Shown here: positions 27,393 to 33,929 of the stretch, piece by piece
How positions within the stretch are numbered: position 1 is the stretch's first letter
Layout of the letters: each line of letters begins with the position of its first letter
From: Rhizobium sp.
GTDB lineage: Bacteria; Pseudomonadota; Alphaproteobacteria; Rhizobiales; Rhizobiaceae
DNA length: 64,000 bases
Direction: 5' to 3'
Assembly (NCBI GenBank): GCA_002796995.1
Contig: PEKW01000003.1
Span: 226,876-290,875, forward strand
Notes under the pieces: generated by a model
Told to the model about the DNA's origin: nothing
What the model saw: only the letters and a program-made list of their open reading frames with translations
Databases searched by the model: none
Position numbers and translations under genes: made by a program

Positions 27393-28091
27393 TCATGGCG
27401 AGGGCGGCGGCGATTCGATCAGCGCCAGGCGCGCCTCGGAGAAGAACTGCCGGCGCAGGAGCACGATGAAGACGGTGACCGATGTCGCCATGAACAGGTA
27501 GGGGCTGGCGAACCAGCCGAGATAGCCGATCGACATGAACAGCGCGCGAAGCCCGGCATTGAAGTGGCTAGCGGCGATGATGTTCATGCGGATCGTCAGT
27601 TCGGCGGCCCGCGCCGCGGCCTCCGGGTCCCGCCGCGCCTCGTCGGCCATCGGCAGCGCGCCGAACAGGATCGTGCAGTAGTTGAACAGCCGGTAGGACC
27701 AGCCGAACTTGAAGAAGGAATAGCCGAAGATGGCTGTCAGCACGAAGACCTTGAGCTCGAAGGTGGTGCGCCCACCGGGCATGACGAACGGCAGGTCCTT
27801 GAGCACGGTGTCGACCTGTTCGGTCTGGCCGAGAAGGGCGAAGCATCCGCCGATCGCCAGGATCGAGGTCGAGGCGAAGAAGGCCGTGCCGTTCTGCAGT
27901 CCCGACAGGATCTGCGTGTCGATCATCTTCAGGTCGCGGCCGAGCGAGTTCATGATCCACAGGCGCCGGCGCTCGGCCATGGCCTGGGTGAGGCTGGTGC
28001 GGGCGAAGATGCGGCCCTGGCCGGTGATCCAGGCGAAGGCGAACCACAGAACGCCGAACAGGCAAAGCGCGAAATAGTCGAGAAGCGTCAT
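27393..28091 (-). CDS. DUF599-family membrane protein
   Basis: A 232-residue membrane protein with about four helices, of the DUF599 family common in alphaproteobacteria (SLTQAMAERRRLWI, ILSGLQNGTAFFAST, FNAGLRALFMSIGYLGWF). The ATG at 28091 is taken; 33 further residues upstream are Cys/Pro-rich and unlike the family. The function is unknown. Confidence 0.85.
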   Translation of the reverse strand: MTLLDYFALCLFGVLWFAFAWITGQGRIFARTSLTQAMAERRRLWIMNSLGRDLKMIDTQILSGLQNGTAFFASTSILAIGGCFALLGQTEQVDTVLKDLPFVMPGGRTTFELKVFVLTAIFGYSFFKFGWSYRLFNYCTILFGALPMADEARRDPEAAARAAELTIRMNIIAASHFNAGLRALFMSIGYLGWFASPYLFMATSVTVFIVLLRRQFFSEARLALIESPPPSP

Positions 28092-28395
28092 GGCGGCTCC
28101 GAAGCAGGGGGCTGCCTTTTTATGCGGGCTTGCCCCTTTCTCCACAAGCGAATTAACCAGGCGGCAAAACCTTGGTCCAAATCGGGGCATTCGGGCGCGC
28201 CGTCGGGCGAGGTCCGGGTGCTGTTAAGTGCTTGAATTTTCGATCATCCATGCGCGAATTGCATGGCTGTTGCGCGTTGAGTGCCTTTCTTTTGCCTTTT
28301 TTGCAGTTGCGAAGGCCCGCGGATTTTAATAGATCCTAGCGCATGGAAGCGGTCGGGGGACGGCTTTCTGCCAACAACGCTTAAACGGAGTCTTC
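28092..28395. other. Intergenic region, no gene seen
   Basis: About 300 bp between the DUF599 gene and a possible small gene. AT-richer patches suggest promoters in both directions, but no clear promoter pair or repeat was found. Confidence 0.4.
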
Positions 28396-28497
28396 ATGGA
28401 AGACAGCATCCAGAAATCCTGCTGGAACGTCACTTTTCGGGCATTGGTAGGATTTGCCGGCATTCTGTGCCTGGCTTATCTTTTTGGCAGTATCTGA
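28396..28497 (+). CDS. Possible 33-aa single-pass membrane peptide
   Basis: An ATG at 28396 with GGAG six bases upstream opens a 33-residue frame beginning MEDSIQKSCW, with a basic turn and then one hydrophobic helix (ALVGFAGILCLAYLFG), ending SI-stop. The peptide is followed within 30 bp by a good terminator (28524-28549), so the pair looks like a self-contained monocistronic unit. No family is recognised. Conservation of the frame in relatives would settle whether it is real. Confidence 0.5.
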   Translation: MEDSIQKSCWNVTFRALVGFAGILCLAYLFGSI

Positions 28498-28523
28498 ACC
28501 GGTTTTTTCAATTCGGTTTCGGG

Positions 28524-28559
28524 CAGCGCGGGTTTTACGACCCGCGCTGTTGTCGTTTT
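28524..28559 (+). terminator. Rho-independent terminator of the small-peptide unit
   Basis: CAGCGCGGGT at 28524-28533 pairs with ACCCGCGCTG at 28540-28549 around a six-base loop, followed by TTGTCGTTTT. It precedes sdaA, so it separates the small unit from sdaA transcription. Confidence 0.75.
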
Positions 28560-28669
28560 GGGCCCTTTCCCATGTCGCGGCGGTGAAAATGGATGTCGGT
28601 CCGTCGCCGCATTCGCCATTCATGTTATTCTAGCCTGTGGCAAATCAGCCCGAGCAAGGCGGAGTCGGC

Positions 28670-30070
28670 ATGTTCCTTTCGGTTTTCGATGTGTTCAAGA
28701 TCGGGGTAGGCCCCTCGAGTTCCCATACGATGGGGCCGATGACGGCCGCCAATCGTTTCCTCGACCTGATCGCCTCAGACAGCTGGCCCCGGCCGCACGG
28801 TGCCCAGGTGGCGGCGCTGAAAGCCAGCCTGCACGGCTCGCTCGCCTATACCGGCATCGGTCACGGCACGGGCAGGGCGGTGATCATCGGCCTGACCGGT
28901 GAGGCGCCTGACAGCATCGATCCCGACAGGATGGATGCCATCGTCGAGGAGGCCGAGCGCACCCACAAGGTCGCGCCGCCCGGCCATCCGGCCTATCATT
29001 TCAATCCGAAGGAAGACCTCGTCTTCGACAAGAAGGTGCCGCTTTCAGGCCATGCCAACGGCATGCGGCTCTCCGCCCTCGACAAGGACGGGCGCGTGCT
29101 GTTGACAACGATCTACTATTCGATCGGCGGCGGCTTTGTCGTCACCGACACCGAGCTTCTCGCCATGCAGAAGGCGAAGAAGGCGGCCTCCAGTCACAAG
29201 GTGCCCTATCCCTTCGCTTCTGCCCGCGAAATGCTCGACATGGCGCGCCGCTCCGGCCTGACCATCGCCCAGATGAAGCGGGCCAACGAAGAAGCGGTCA
29301 TGGACCGTGAGGCGCTGAATGCCGGCCTCGACCGCATCTGGGACGCCATGACCGGCTGTATCGACCGGGGCCTGAAACAGGACGGACGCCTGCCGGGGGG
29401 CCTGAACGTGCGCCGCCGCGCCCGCTCGATCCACGACCAGCTGCAGGAGGAATGGCGCTCCAACCGGCAGAATCCGCTGCTCGCCAATGACTGGCTGTCG
29501 GTCTATGCCATGGCGGTCAACGAGGAGAACGCCGCCGGCGGCCGCGTCGTCACCGCGCCGACCAACGGGGCTGCGGGCGTCGTGCCGGCCACCATCCGCT
29601 ACTACCTGCATTTCCACCCCGATGCCGACCAGGACGGCATCCGCGACTATCTGCTGACGGCCGCCGCGATCGGCGGGATCATCAAGCACAATGCCTCGAT
29701 CTCCGGCGCCGAAGTCGGCTGTCAGGGCGAGGTGGGCTCGGCCTCCGCCATGGCGGCGGCGGGGCTGGCGGCGGTGATGGGCGGCAGCCCGGAGCAGATC
29801 GAGAACGCCGCCGAGATCGCGCTCGAGCACCATCTCGGCATGACCTGCGACCCGGTCGCCGGCCTCGTCCAGGTTCCCTGCATCGAGCGCAATGCGCTCG
29901 GCGCCGTCAAGGCCGTGACCGCGGCTTCGCTCGCGCTGAAGGGCGACGGCGAGCATTTCGTACCGCTCGACGCCTGTATCGAGACCATGCGCCAGACCGG
30001 CAACGACATGAGCGAAAAATACAAGGAAACCTCGCTCGGCGGCCTCGCCGTCAACGTGGTGGAGTGCTGA
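28670..30070 (+). CDS. sdaA: L-serine ammonia-lyase
   Basis: A 466-residue one-chain iron-sulfur L-serine dehydratase converting L-serine to pyruvate and ammonia. The substrate-binding loop [11 protein letters not shown] is near the N-terminus, and the [4Fe-4S] cysteines lie in [20 protein letters not shown] and VQVPCIERN. The ATG at 28670 ([14 protein letters not shown]) matches the family N-terminus and has AAGGCGGAG upstream; the frame extends 11 residues further upstream but lacks support. Confidence 0.95.
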   Translation: MFLSVFDVFKIGVGPSSSHTMGPMTAANRFLDLIASDSWPRPHGAQVAALKASLHGSLAYTGIGHGTGRAVIIGLTGEAPDSIDPDRMDAIVEEAERTHKVAPPGHPAYHFNPKEDLVFDKKVPLSGHANGMRLSALDKDGRVLLTTIYYSIGGGFVVTDTELLAMQKAKKAASSHKVPYPFASAREMLDMARRSGLTIAQMKRANEEAVMDREALNAGLDRIWDAMTGCIDRGLKQDGRLPGGLNVRRRARSIHDQLQEEWRSNRQNPLLANDWLSVYAMAVNEENAAGGRVVTAPTNGAAGVVPATIRYYLHFHPDADQDGIRDYLLTAAAIGGIIKHNASISGAEVGCQGEVGSASAMAAAGLAAVMGGSPEQIENAAEIALEHHLGMTCDPVAGLVQVPCIERNALGAVKAVTAASLALKGDGEHFVPLDACIETMRQTGNDMSEKYKETSLGGLAVNVVEC

Positions 30071-30169
30071 GGGGCAGGGACTCCCGACCACCGGCCGGGT
30101 TCGCCAAGACCGTTCATCACACGACCGTCACGAGGGGCCAGAACGTCCAGACCACGGGTTCGTCATCCA

Positions 30170-30281
30170 CGGGCTTGTCCCGAGGATCCACTGCCGCTTC
30201 GACGAACTCGAGCCGTCCGGTCTTCGCGCTGCTTGTCGCAGTCCGCGGAGCCAACCTAGGCAGATCCTCGGGACAAGCCCG
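30170..30281. repeat. Long-armed inverted repeat downstream of sdaA
   Basis: CGGGCTTGTCCCGAGGATC at 30170-30188 recurs as its exact reverse complement at 30263-30281, with about 75 bp between. The 307-bp gap between sdaA and the DUF1489 gene has no coding sequence apart from this unit. Such CGGGCTTGTCCCGAGGATC-type palindromes are a familiar form of repeat in rhizobial genomes. Confidence 0.7.
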
Positions 30282-30377
30282 AGGATGAGGGGGGGGGCGG
30301 TGCGCGAAACTGTGTAGCGCTTGCCCCCGCGGCATCCGCCCCCTTGACCCGCCGTGTGGACAGTCTATCTCGGGGGC

Positions 30378-30815
30378 ATGGCTCTCCATATGATCAAGCT
30401 CTGCGTCGGCGCCGATTCCATCCAGGACCTCAAGGACTGGGTGGCCGAACGAGCGCTCGTGGCCATGGCCGCCGGCCTCGAGCCGCAGTCGAGCCATGTG
30501 ACGCGCATGGTGCCGAAGCGCATGGACGAACTGCTCGACGGCGGATCGCTCTACTGGGTGATCAAGGGCCAGGTTGCCGCCCGCCAGAAACTGCTCGACA
30601 TCAAGACCTTCACCGGTGCCGACGGCATTTCCCGCTGCGAACTGGTGCTCGGCCCCGAAGTGATCGAAACCGCGCCCGCCCCCCGCCGCCCGTTTCAGGG
30701 CTGGCGCTACCTCGAACCCGATTCTGCCCCCAGAGACCTCAACGCCTCCGGCGCCAATCTCGAGGACATGCCGGAGGATTTGAAGCGCGAGCTGGCCGAA
30801 CTCGGGCTGTTGTGA
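30378..30815 (+). CDS. DUF1489-family protein
   Basis: A 145-residue alphaproteobacterial protein of unknown function (MALHMIKLCVGADSI, HVTRMVPKRMDELLDGGS, CELVLGPEVIET, GWRYLEPDSAP). The ATG at 30378 is chosen because it gives the conserved N-terminus. It lies near the presumed original 5' side of dusA, which it precedes by about 0.7 kb. Confidence 0.85.
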   Translation: MALHMIKLCVGADSIQDLKDWVAERALVAMAAGLEPQSSHVTRMVPKRMDELLDGGSLYWVIKGQVAARQKLLDIKTFTGADGISRCELVLGPEVIETAPAPRRPFQGWRYLEPDSAPRDLNASGANLEDMPEDLKRELAELGLL

Positions 30816-30902
30816 TGACTGACACGCGAAGCCGTTTCAAGCGGCGGCCTTGGGCGTTCCCTTTGATCGCCGACGTCTGACTCGACAGTCCCGTCCCTTA
30901 GC

Positions 30903-31295
30903 CTACTCCTCGAAGCGGCTGGTCTCGTCTCGGTCGCGCTCGTAGCGCCGGTTGAGCGGAAACGGCGGCAGCCAGGATTCGCGGCGGATGGTCCAGAGTT
31001 CGTATGTCGGCGTCAACTGGTCGATGTCGTCGAGGATGCCGAGGTTGACCTCGACTTCGTCGCCGCTGCGGCCGAACAGCGGTGAGCCGCAGCGCGGGCA
31101 GGAGTGCCGGCCGTCATAGTCGCGCGTCTCGCCCTCGATCGTCACCGCCTCCGCGGGAAAGATCGCCGAGGTCTGGAAAAGGGCGCCGTGGTGCTTGCGG
31201 CAGTCGAGGCAGTGGCAGATGCCGACCCGATAGGGACGCCCCGTTGCGACAAGGCGGACATTGCCGCACAGGCAACCGCCGGTGAATCGATCCAT
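30903..31295 (-). CDS. GFA/CENP-V family protein
   Basis: A 130-residue protein of the glutathione-dependent formaldehyde-activating (GFA) fold. All expected zinc cysteines are present: C8 and C10 (GGCLCGNVR), C27, C29 and C32 (ICHCLDC), and C66 and C69 (CPRCGSPLF). Most members have no demonstrated formaldehyde activity, so despite the frmA/fghA pair 14 kb away a link should not be assumed. Confidence 0.88.
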   Translation of the reverse strand: MDRFTGGCLCGNVRLVATGRPYRVGICHCLDCRKHHGALFQTSAIFPAEAVTIEGETRDYDGRHSCPRCGSPLFGRSGDEVEVNLGILDDIDQLTPTYELWTIRRESWLPPFPLNRRYERDRDETSRFEE

Positions 31296-31424
31296 GCTGC
31301 ACCTCCTTTGGGCTCAAACGTTTCCTGTCTACGACAAACGCCGCGAGGACGGCAATTGTTCGCGGGCGGGATCGGCGGTCCCGGGTTTTTGCGGGGCGGG
31401 ATAATCTGGCGCCCGACCTACGCT

Positions 31425-31450
31425 TGCCCTCGCCGCATCCGCCGAGGGCA
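31425..31450. other. Hairpin upstream of the dusA remnant
   Basis: TGCCCTCG at 31425-31432 pairs with CGAGGGCA at 31443-31450. It lies between the leftward GFA gene and the stranded dusA start and may belong to the dusA leader. Confidence 0.4.
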
Positions 31451-31537
31451 GGGCTTCTCCTTCGCCACCATTCAAACAACTGGTGGCGAAACCCGAAACC
31501 CTTGCGGACGGCCGCCGGCGGGGCTATCTGACGCCGC

Positions 31538-31624
31538 ATGACGATAGCACCGCTCTACAGCCCGGGGACGAAGATCTTCGCGGTCGCCCCGATGATCGAC
31601 TGGACGGACAGTCCCGAAAAATAA
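31538..31624 (+). pseudogene. dusA: Stranded native 5' end of dusA
   Basis: An ATG at 31538 starts a 28-codon frame reading MTIAPLYSPGTKIFAVAPM, then IDWTD, identical to the DusA N-terminal core (AVAPMIDWTD), and then runs into element DNA and stops at 31622 (SPEK-stop). The native gene was cut here by integration; the rest of dusA lies 18 kb away at 49554-50579. The native promoter therefore now drives only this peptide. Confidence 0.9.
31579..31611 (+). repeat. attL, 33-bp direct repeat
   Basis: A 33-bp sequence covering the dusA codons for AVAPMIDWTD is repeated exactly at 49586-49618. It marks the left junction of the integrated element. The flanking bases differ on both sides (CTT versus ATA before, T versus G after), so the repeat limits are sharp. 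Confidence 0.93.
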
Positions 31625-31716
31625 GGCGAGGGCAGGGGATGTTGTACCTCTCGTCGTACCGACAGCAAAGCCGAACGAAAAATCCCCGCGGGCTCTCGCC
31701 GGCGAGGATTTCGATT

Positions 31717-31794
31717 TGGTGGCACGCCCCGGACTCGAACCGGGAACCTCTAGGGTAGAAAACCAGCGCTCTTTCCAGTTGATGCTAGCGGGCC
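31717..31794 (-). tRNA. tRNA-Arg(UCU)-like gene carried by the element
   Basis: A 78-nt tRNA with an encoded CCA on the minus strand. The T arm is perfect (CCCGG-TTCGAGT-CCGGG). The acceptor stem GGCCCGC/GCGTGCC has one mismatch (4-69), the D stem GCAT/GAGC one mismatch plus a wobble pair, and the anticodon stem CTGGT/CCTAG one terminal mismatch. The loop TTTCTAC gives anticodon UCU (Arg, AGA codons, rare in this GC-rich host). It lies about 100 bp inside attL. The mismatches suggest either relaxed selection or a phage-type tRNA. Confidence 0.68.
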
Positions 31795-31801
31795 AATCTC
31801 G

Positions 31802-32212
31802 TCAGGCGGCAACGGCCTGTGCGGTCTCGCCGAAGGGAGACGCGTCGAAGTGCTGCGGCGCGAACCAGTCCAGCCGCAGTTCGTCGCGACCAATCCCGGC
31901 CGTGCGCTCGACGTAGTGCACAAGTGCGATTGCCATTCTGCGCATCCGCTCTAGACGAGCGTCGTCGGCATGCTCGCCTTCGTCAATCCCTTCAAGGTCG
32001 CCAGCCAGAACTGAAGCGAAGAGCAGGGCGGCTTCCGGTGAGCCTGCAGGGTGCCATGAAGCTTCGTCGGCAAGAGTGTTGACGCGTCCGGCCAAGATCC
32101 GGCAGGCGCTCTCGTCGCGCGCCACGTCGGCCGCGTCGTGCTTCTTGATTGTCCGGTGAATCTGCCTAACGAGTTGAGTGGCGACATGGAAAGTCTGCTT
32201 GTCGTTAACCAT
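31802..32212 (-). CDS. Element protein of unknown function, 136 aa
   Basis: A hydrophilic, mainly helical protein (MVNDKQTFHVATQLVRQIHR...) without membrane segments or a recognisable family. It is divergent from the RHH gene at 32327 and shares with it a control region rich in repeated TGCTAACA half-sites, so its expression is probably controlled by that regulator. Confidence 0.6.
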   Translation of the reverse strand: MVNDKQTFHVATQLVRQIHRTIKKHDAADVARDESACRILAGRVNTLADEASWHPAGSPEAALLFASVLAGDLEGIDEGEHADDARLERMRRMAIALVHYVERTAGIGRDELRLDWFAPQHFDASPFGETAQAVAA

Positions 32213-32235
32213 TTCGGTAGCTCCTTGTTGCTGTC

Positions 32236-32309
32236 ATCTGCTAACAATGCTAGCAATGCGCCATTGACGAATTTCTGTCAACTAACATTTGCTATCATCT
32301 GCTAACATT
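32236..32309. promoter_or_regulatory. Operator cluster of TGCTAACA-like half-sites
   Basis: Between the divergent genes, TGCTAACA (32239-32246) and the fully palindromic TGCTAGCA (32248-32255) follow one another at a 9-bp step. CATCTGCTAACA is repeated in full near 32297-32308, and TTGCTATCA lies just before it. Arrays of half-sites at near-helical spacing are typical binding targets of ribbon-helix-helix proteins, one of which is encoded next door. Binding is inferred. Confidence 0.5.
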
Positions 32310-32326
32310 CTTATGGAGTACCAGAA

Positions 32327-32488
32327 ATGGTCAAGACCGCAGCCCTCGGCATTCGCATCGCTCCGGAGATCAAGGACGCCCTCGAGGTGGCTGCAAAAGC
32401 CGATCGAAGATCGGTTGCGGCATACGTCGAAAAGTTGATTGCCGACGATCTCGAAGCCAAGGGCTATTTGCCGAAGAAGACAGCGTGA
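32327..32488 (+). CDS. Ribbon-helix-helix DNA-binding protein, 53 aa
   Basis: A 53-residue protein (MVKTAALGIRIAPEIKDAL..., then AAKADRRSVAAYVEKLIADD) fits the Arc/CopG fold: one strand (TAALGIRI), then two helices with a DRRSVAAYVE turn. No toxin-like gene follows directly, so it is more likely a regulator of the element than an antitoxin. It lies immediately downstream of the TGCTAACA operator cluster and may repress itself and the divergent gene. Confidence 0.72.
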   Translation: MVKTAALGIRIAPEIKDALEVAAKADRRSVAAYVEKLIADDLEAKGYLPKKTA

Positions 32489-32566
32489 CAAATTTGTAAA
32501 GATGGTTGAAAATCAATACCTTGACTCCCGCTCGCAGGTCGCCTAGCCTCATGTGCGGAGGTGGGC

Positions 32567-32722
32567 ATGCTCAAGCAAACAAGCGACATACCGGAAGATG
32601 CCAAACGAGCCGCGGTGGAGTACATCCGGCAGGTGAGCCCAATCGATTCCAGCATGGGCTGGCGCCTTGACGATGTCGTCGCCGCCTTCCTGGCCGGTGC
32701 TGCGCGGCGGGCGGTCAGATGA
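32567..32722 (+). CDS. Small element protein, 51 aa
   Basis: An ATG at 32567 preceded by CGGAGGTGGG starts a 51-residue frame (MLKQTSDIPEDAKRAAVEYI...) that stops in an ATGA overlap with the next gene at 32719. The overlap and the good ribosome-binding site support translation. No family is recognised; it is probably cotranscribed and coupled with the excisionase-like gene. Confidence 0.6.
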   Translation: MLKQTSDIPEDAKRAAVEYIRQVSPIDSSMGWRLDDVVAAFLAGAARRAVR

Positions 32723-33009
32723 CCGGAAATCCTCCCCTCGATCAAATCTACACCGCCGACGAAGCTGCGGAGCGGCTTCGCACAACTCGTCGAATGATCA
32801 TCAAAGTCGGACGGGAGCTCGGCGCCTGTTCAGTGCTTCAACGCGAGTATCTATTCAGCGAATCTGACTTGCTCAAGATTTGGCACGCAAAGCGCGCGCT
32901 ACCCGTAAGGGGGAAGACGGGCTTCATGAAGGATCTGCTGGTCGAGCGCGACATGGAAAGCCTTCGCAATGCTCTGATTGCCGCCCGCATCAAGAAGCGC
33001 CGCAAATGA
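32719..33009 (+). CDS. Excisionase-like HTH protein
   Basis: A 96-residue protein with an N-terminal MerR-like/HTH_17 winged helix (YTADEAAERLRTTRRMIIKV), the usual fold of excisionases and AlpA-type regulators, and a basic tail (AARIKKRRK). It overlaps the preceding gene by ATGA. It may be the recombination directionality factor for the integrase 15 kb away at the other end, or a regulator. Confidence 0.6.
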   Translation: MTGNPPLDQIYTADEAAERLRTTRRMIIKVGRELGACSVLQREYLFSESDLLKIWHAKRALPVRGKTGFMKDLLVERDMESLRNALIAARIKKRRK

Positions 33010-33081
33010 TAATGCGGGCGAGACAGACTTGCAGAAATGGAAAAGGGAGCGCGATGCGCGTAGAGCTCGCGGCGGCAAGAA

Positions 33082-33330
33082 CTAAATGCCACCGCCGGCT
33101 AGCGGATAGCTGGCGGCCGATGCCGGCAAGATCCACGGCGCCGGCTGTCCGGTGATTTCTTTCACCGCGGCGAGGACGGCCGCGTTCAGGTTACTGATGA
33201 GGAGATAATCCGCTGACGTCGCCGATACACTGGCCGAGAGATCGTTGAGGGTGCTGCAAAACACGCGCGCTTCCATCAGCAAGCGCGCGTGTTGAATTTC
33301 GGAAAGTTTCGCCGGTCTCTTGCTTCTCAT
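33082..33330 (-). CDS. Hypothetical element protein, 82 aa
   Basis: An 82-residue frame starting MRSKRPAKLSEIQ. No family or motif is recognised and the ribosome-binding site is unremarkable. It is kept because it fills an otherwise empty stretch and codes without interruption, but it may not be real. Confidence 0.4.
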   Translation of the reverse strand: MRSKRPAKLSEIQHARLLMEARVFCSTLNDLSASVSATSADYLLISNLNAAVLAAVKEITGQPAPWILPASAASYPLAGGGI

Positions 33331-33485
33331 GGCAAGAACATAGAGGGAACGTGACGAAGCCGCTAGGCTTTCTTCCGTCTCCGCACCACCCTGTCCCCAA
33401 CATTGAGCCGGCTCTGGCGTCGGTGATAGTTGACGGGCTCAGATATCGATGCAAGTCTCCACGTGGGGTTTAAGGGGAGACTTAA

Positions 33486-33878
33486 ATGAAATTGAAAGTA
33501 GTTGCGGCAACCTGCGCGGTTGCCATCGTTTCGTCGTGCGCTTCAAAGCCTACGGATATCGACGCAGCATACGTGTCGCCGGCCCTTTACGAGGGACTGA
33601 GCTGTGACCGTCTGCGTGAGGAGGCGACAGCGGTTTCCGCACGGGCGATAGCCGCTAGTGGTGTGCAGCAAAAGAAAGCCGACAATGATGCCCTTGTGGT
33701 TGGAGTCGGAGTCGTTCTGTTCTGGCCAGCTCTCTTCTTCGCCAAGGGCGATGGCGCATCCGCTGCAGAAGTGGCGCGCCTCAAGGGAGAGATGCAGGCG
33801 ATTGAGAGTGCCTCAATTAAGAACAACTGCGGCATCCGCTTCGAAACAGCGCCGCCGCCGAAGAAGGCGAAGCCTTAG
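33486..33878 (+). CDS. Small lipoprotein
   Basis: A 130-residue predicted lipoprotein. The signal peptide ends in the lipobox VSSC at residues 15-18, and one further hydrophobic segment (ALVVGVGVVLFWPALFF) lies near the middle, preceded by a helix. It is oriented against the tailspike gene and ends at a terminator. Prophage-encoded lipoproteins of this kind often alter the surface of the lysogen or block superinfection, which is a possibility here but not demonstrated. AAGGGGAGAC precedes the start. Confidence 0.7.
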   Translation: MKLKVVAATCAVAIVSSCASKPTDIDAAYVSPALYEGLSCDRLREEATAVSARAIAASGVQQKKADNDALVVGVGVVLFWPALFFAKGDGASAAEVARLKGEMQAIESASIKNNCGIRFETAPPPKKAKP

Positions 33879-33889
33879 CTTGATCACGC

Positions 33890-33928
33890 ACCCCGCCGTC
33901 CCCTGATGGCCGGCGGGGTGTTTGTGCT
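33890..33928 (+). terminator. Terminator of the lipoprotein gene
   Basis: ACCCCGCCG at 33890-33898 pairs with CGGCGGGGT at 33911-33919, followed by GTTTGTGCT. It lies between the convergent lipoprotein and tailspike genes. Confidence 0.7.
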
Positions 33929-33929
33929 A

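Noticed and set aside
31717..31794. Reading the element tRNA as an amber suppressor (anticodon CUA)
   Set aside because: Counting back from the perfect T arm places UCU, not CUA, at positions 34-36.
32327..32488. RHH gene as antitoxin of a toxin-antitoxin pair
   Set aside because: The following 51-aa and 96-aa genes do not look like RelE/ParE, PIN or other toxins.
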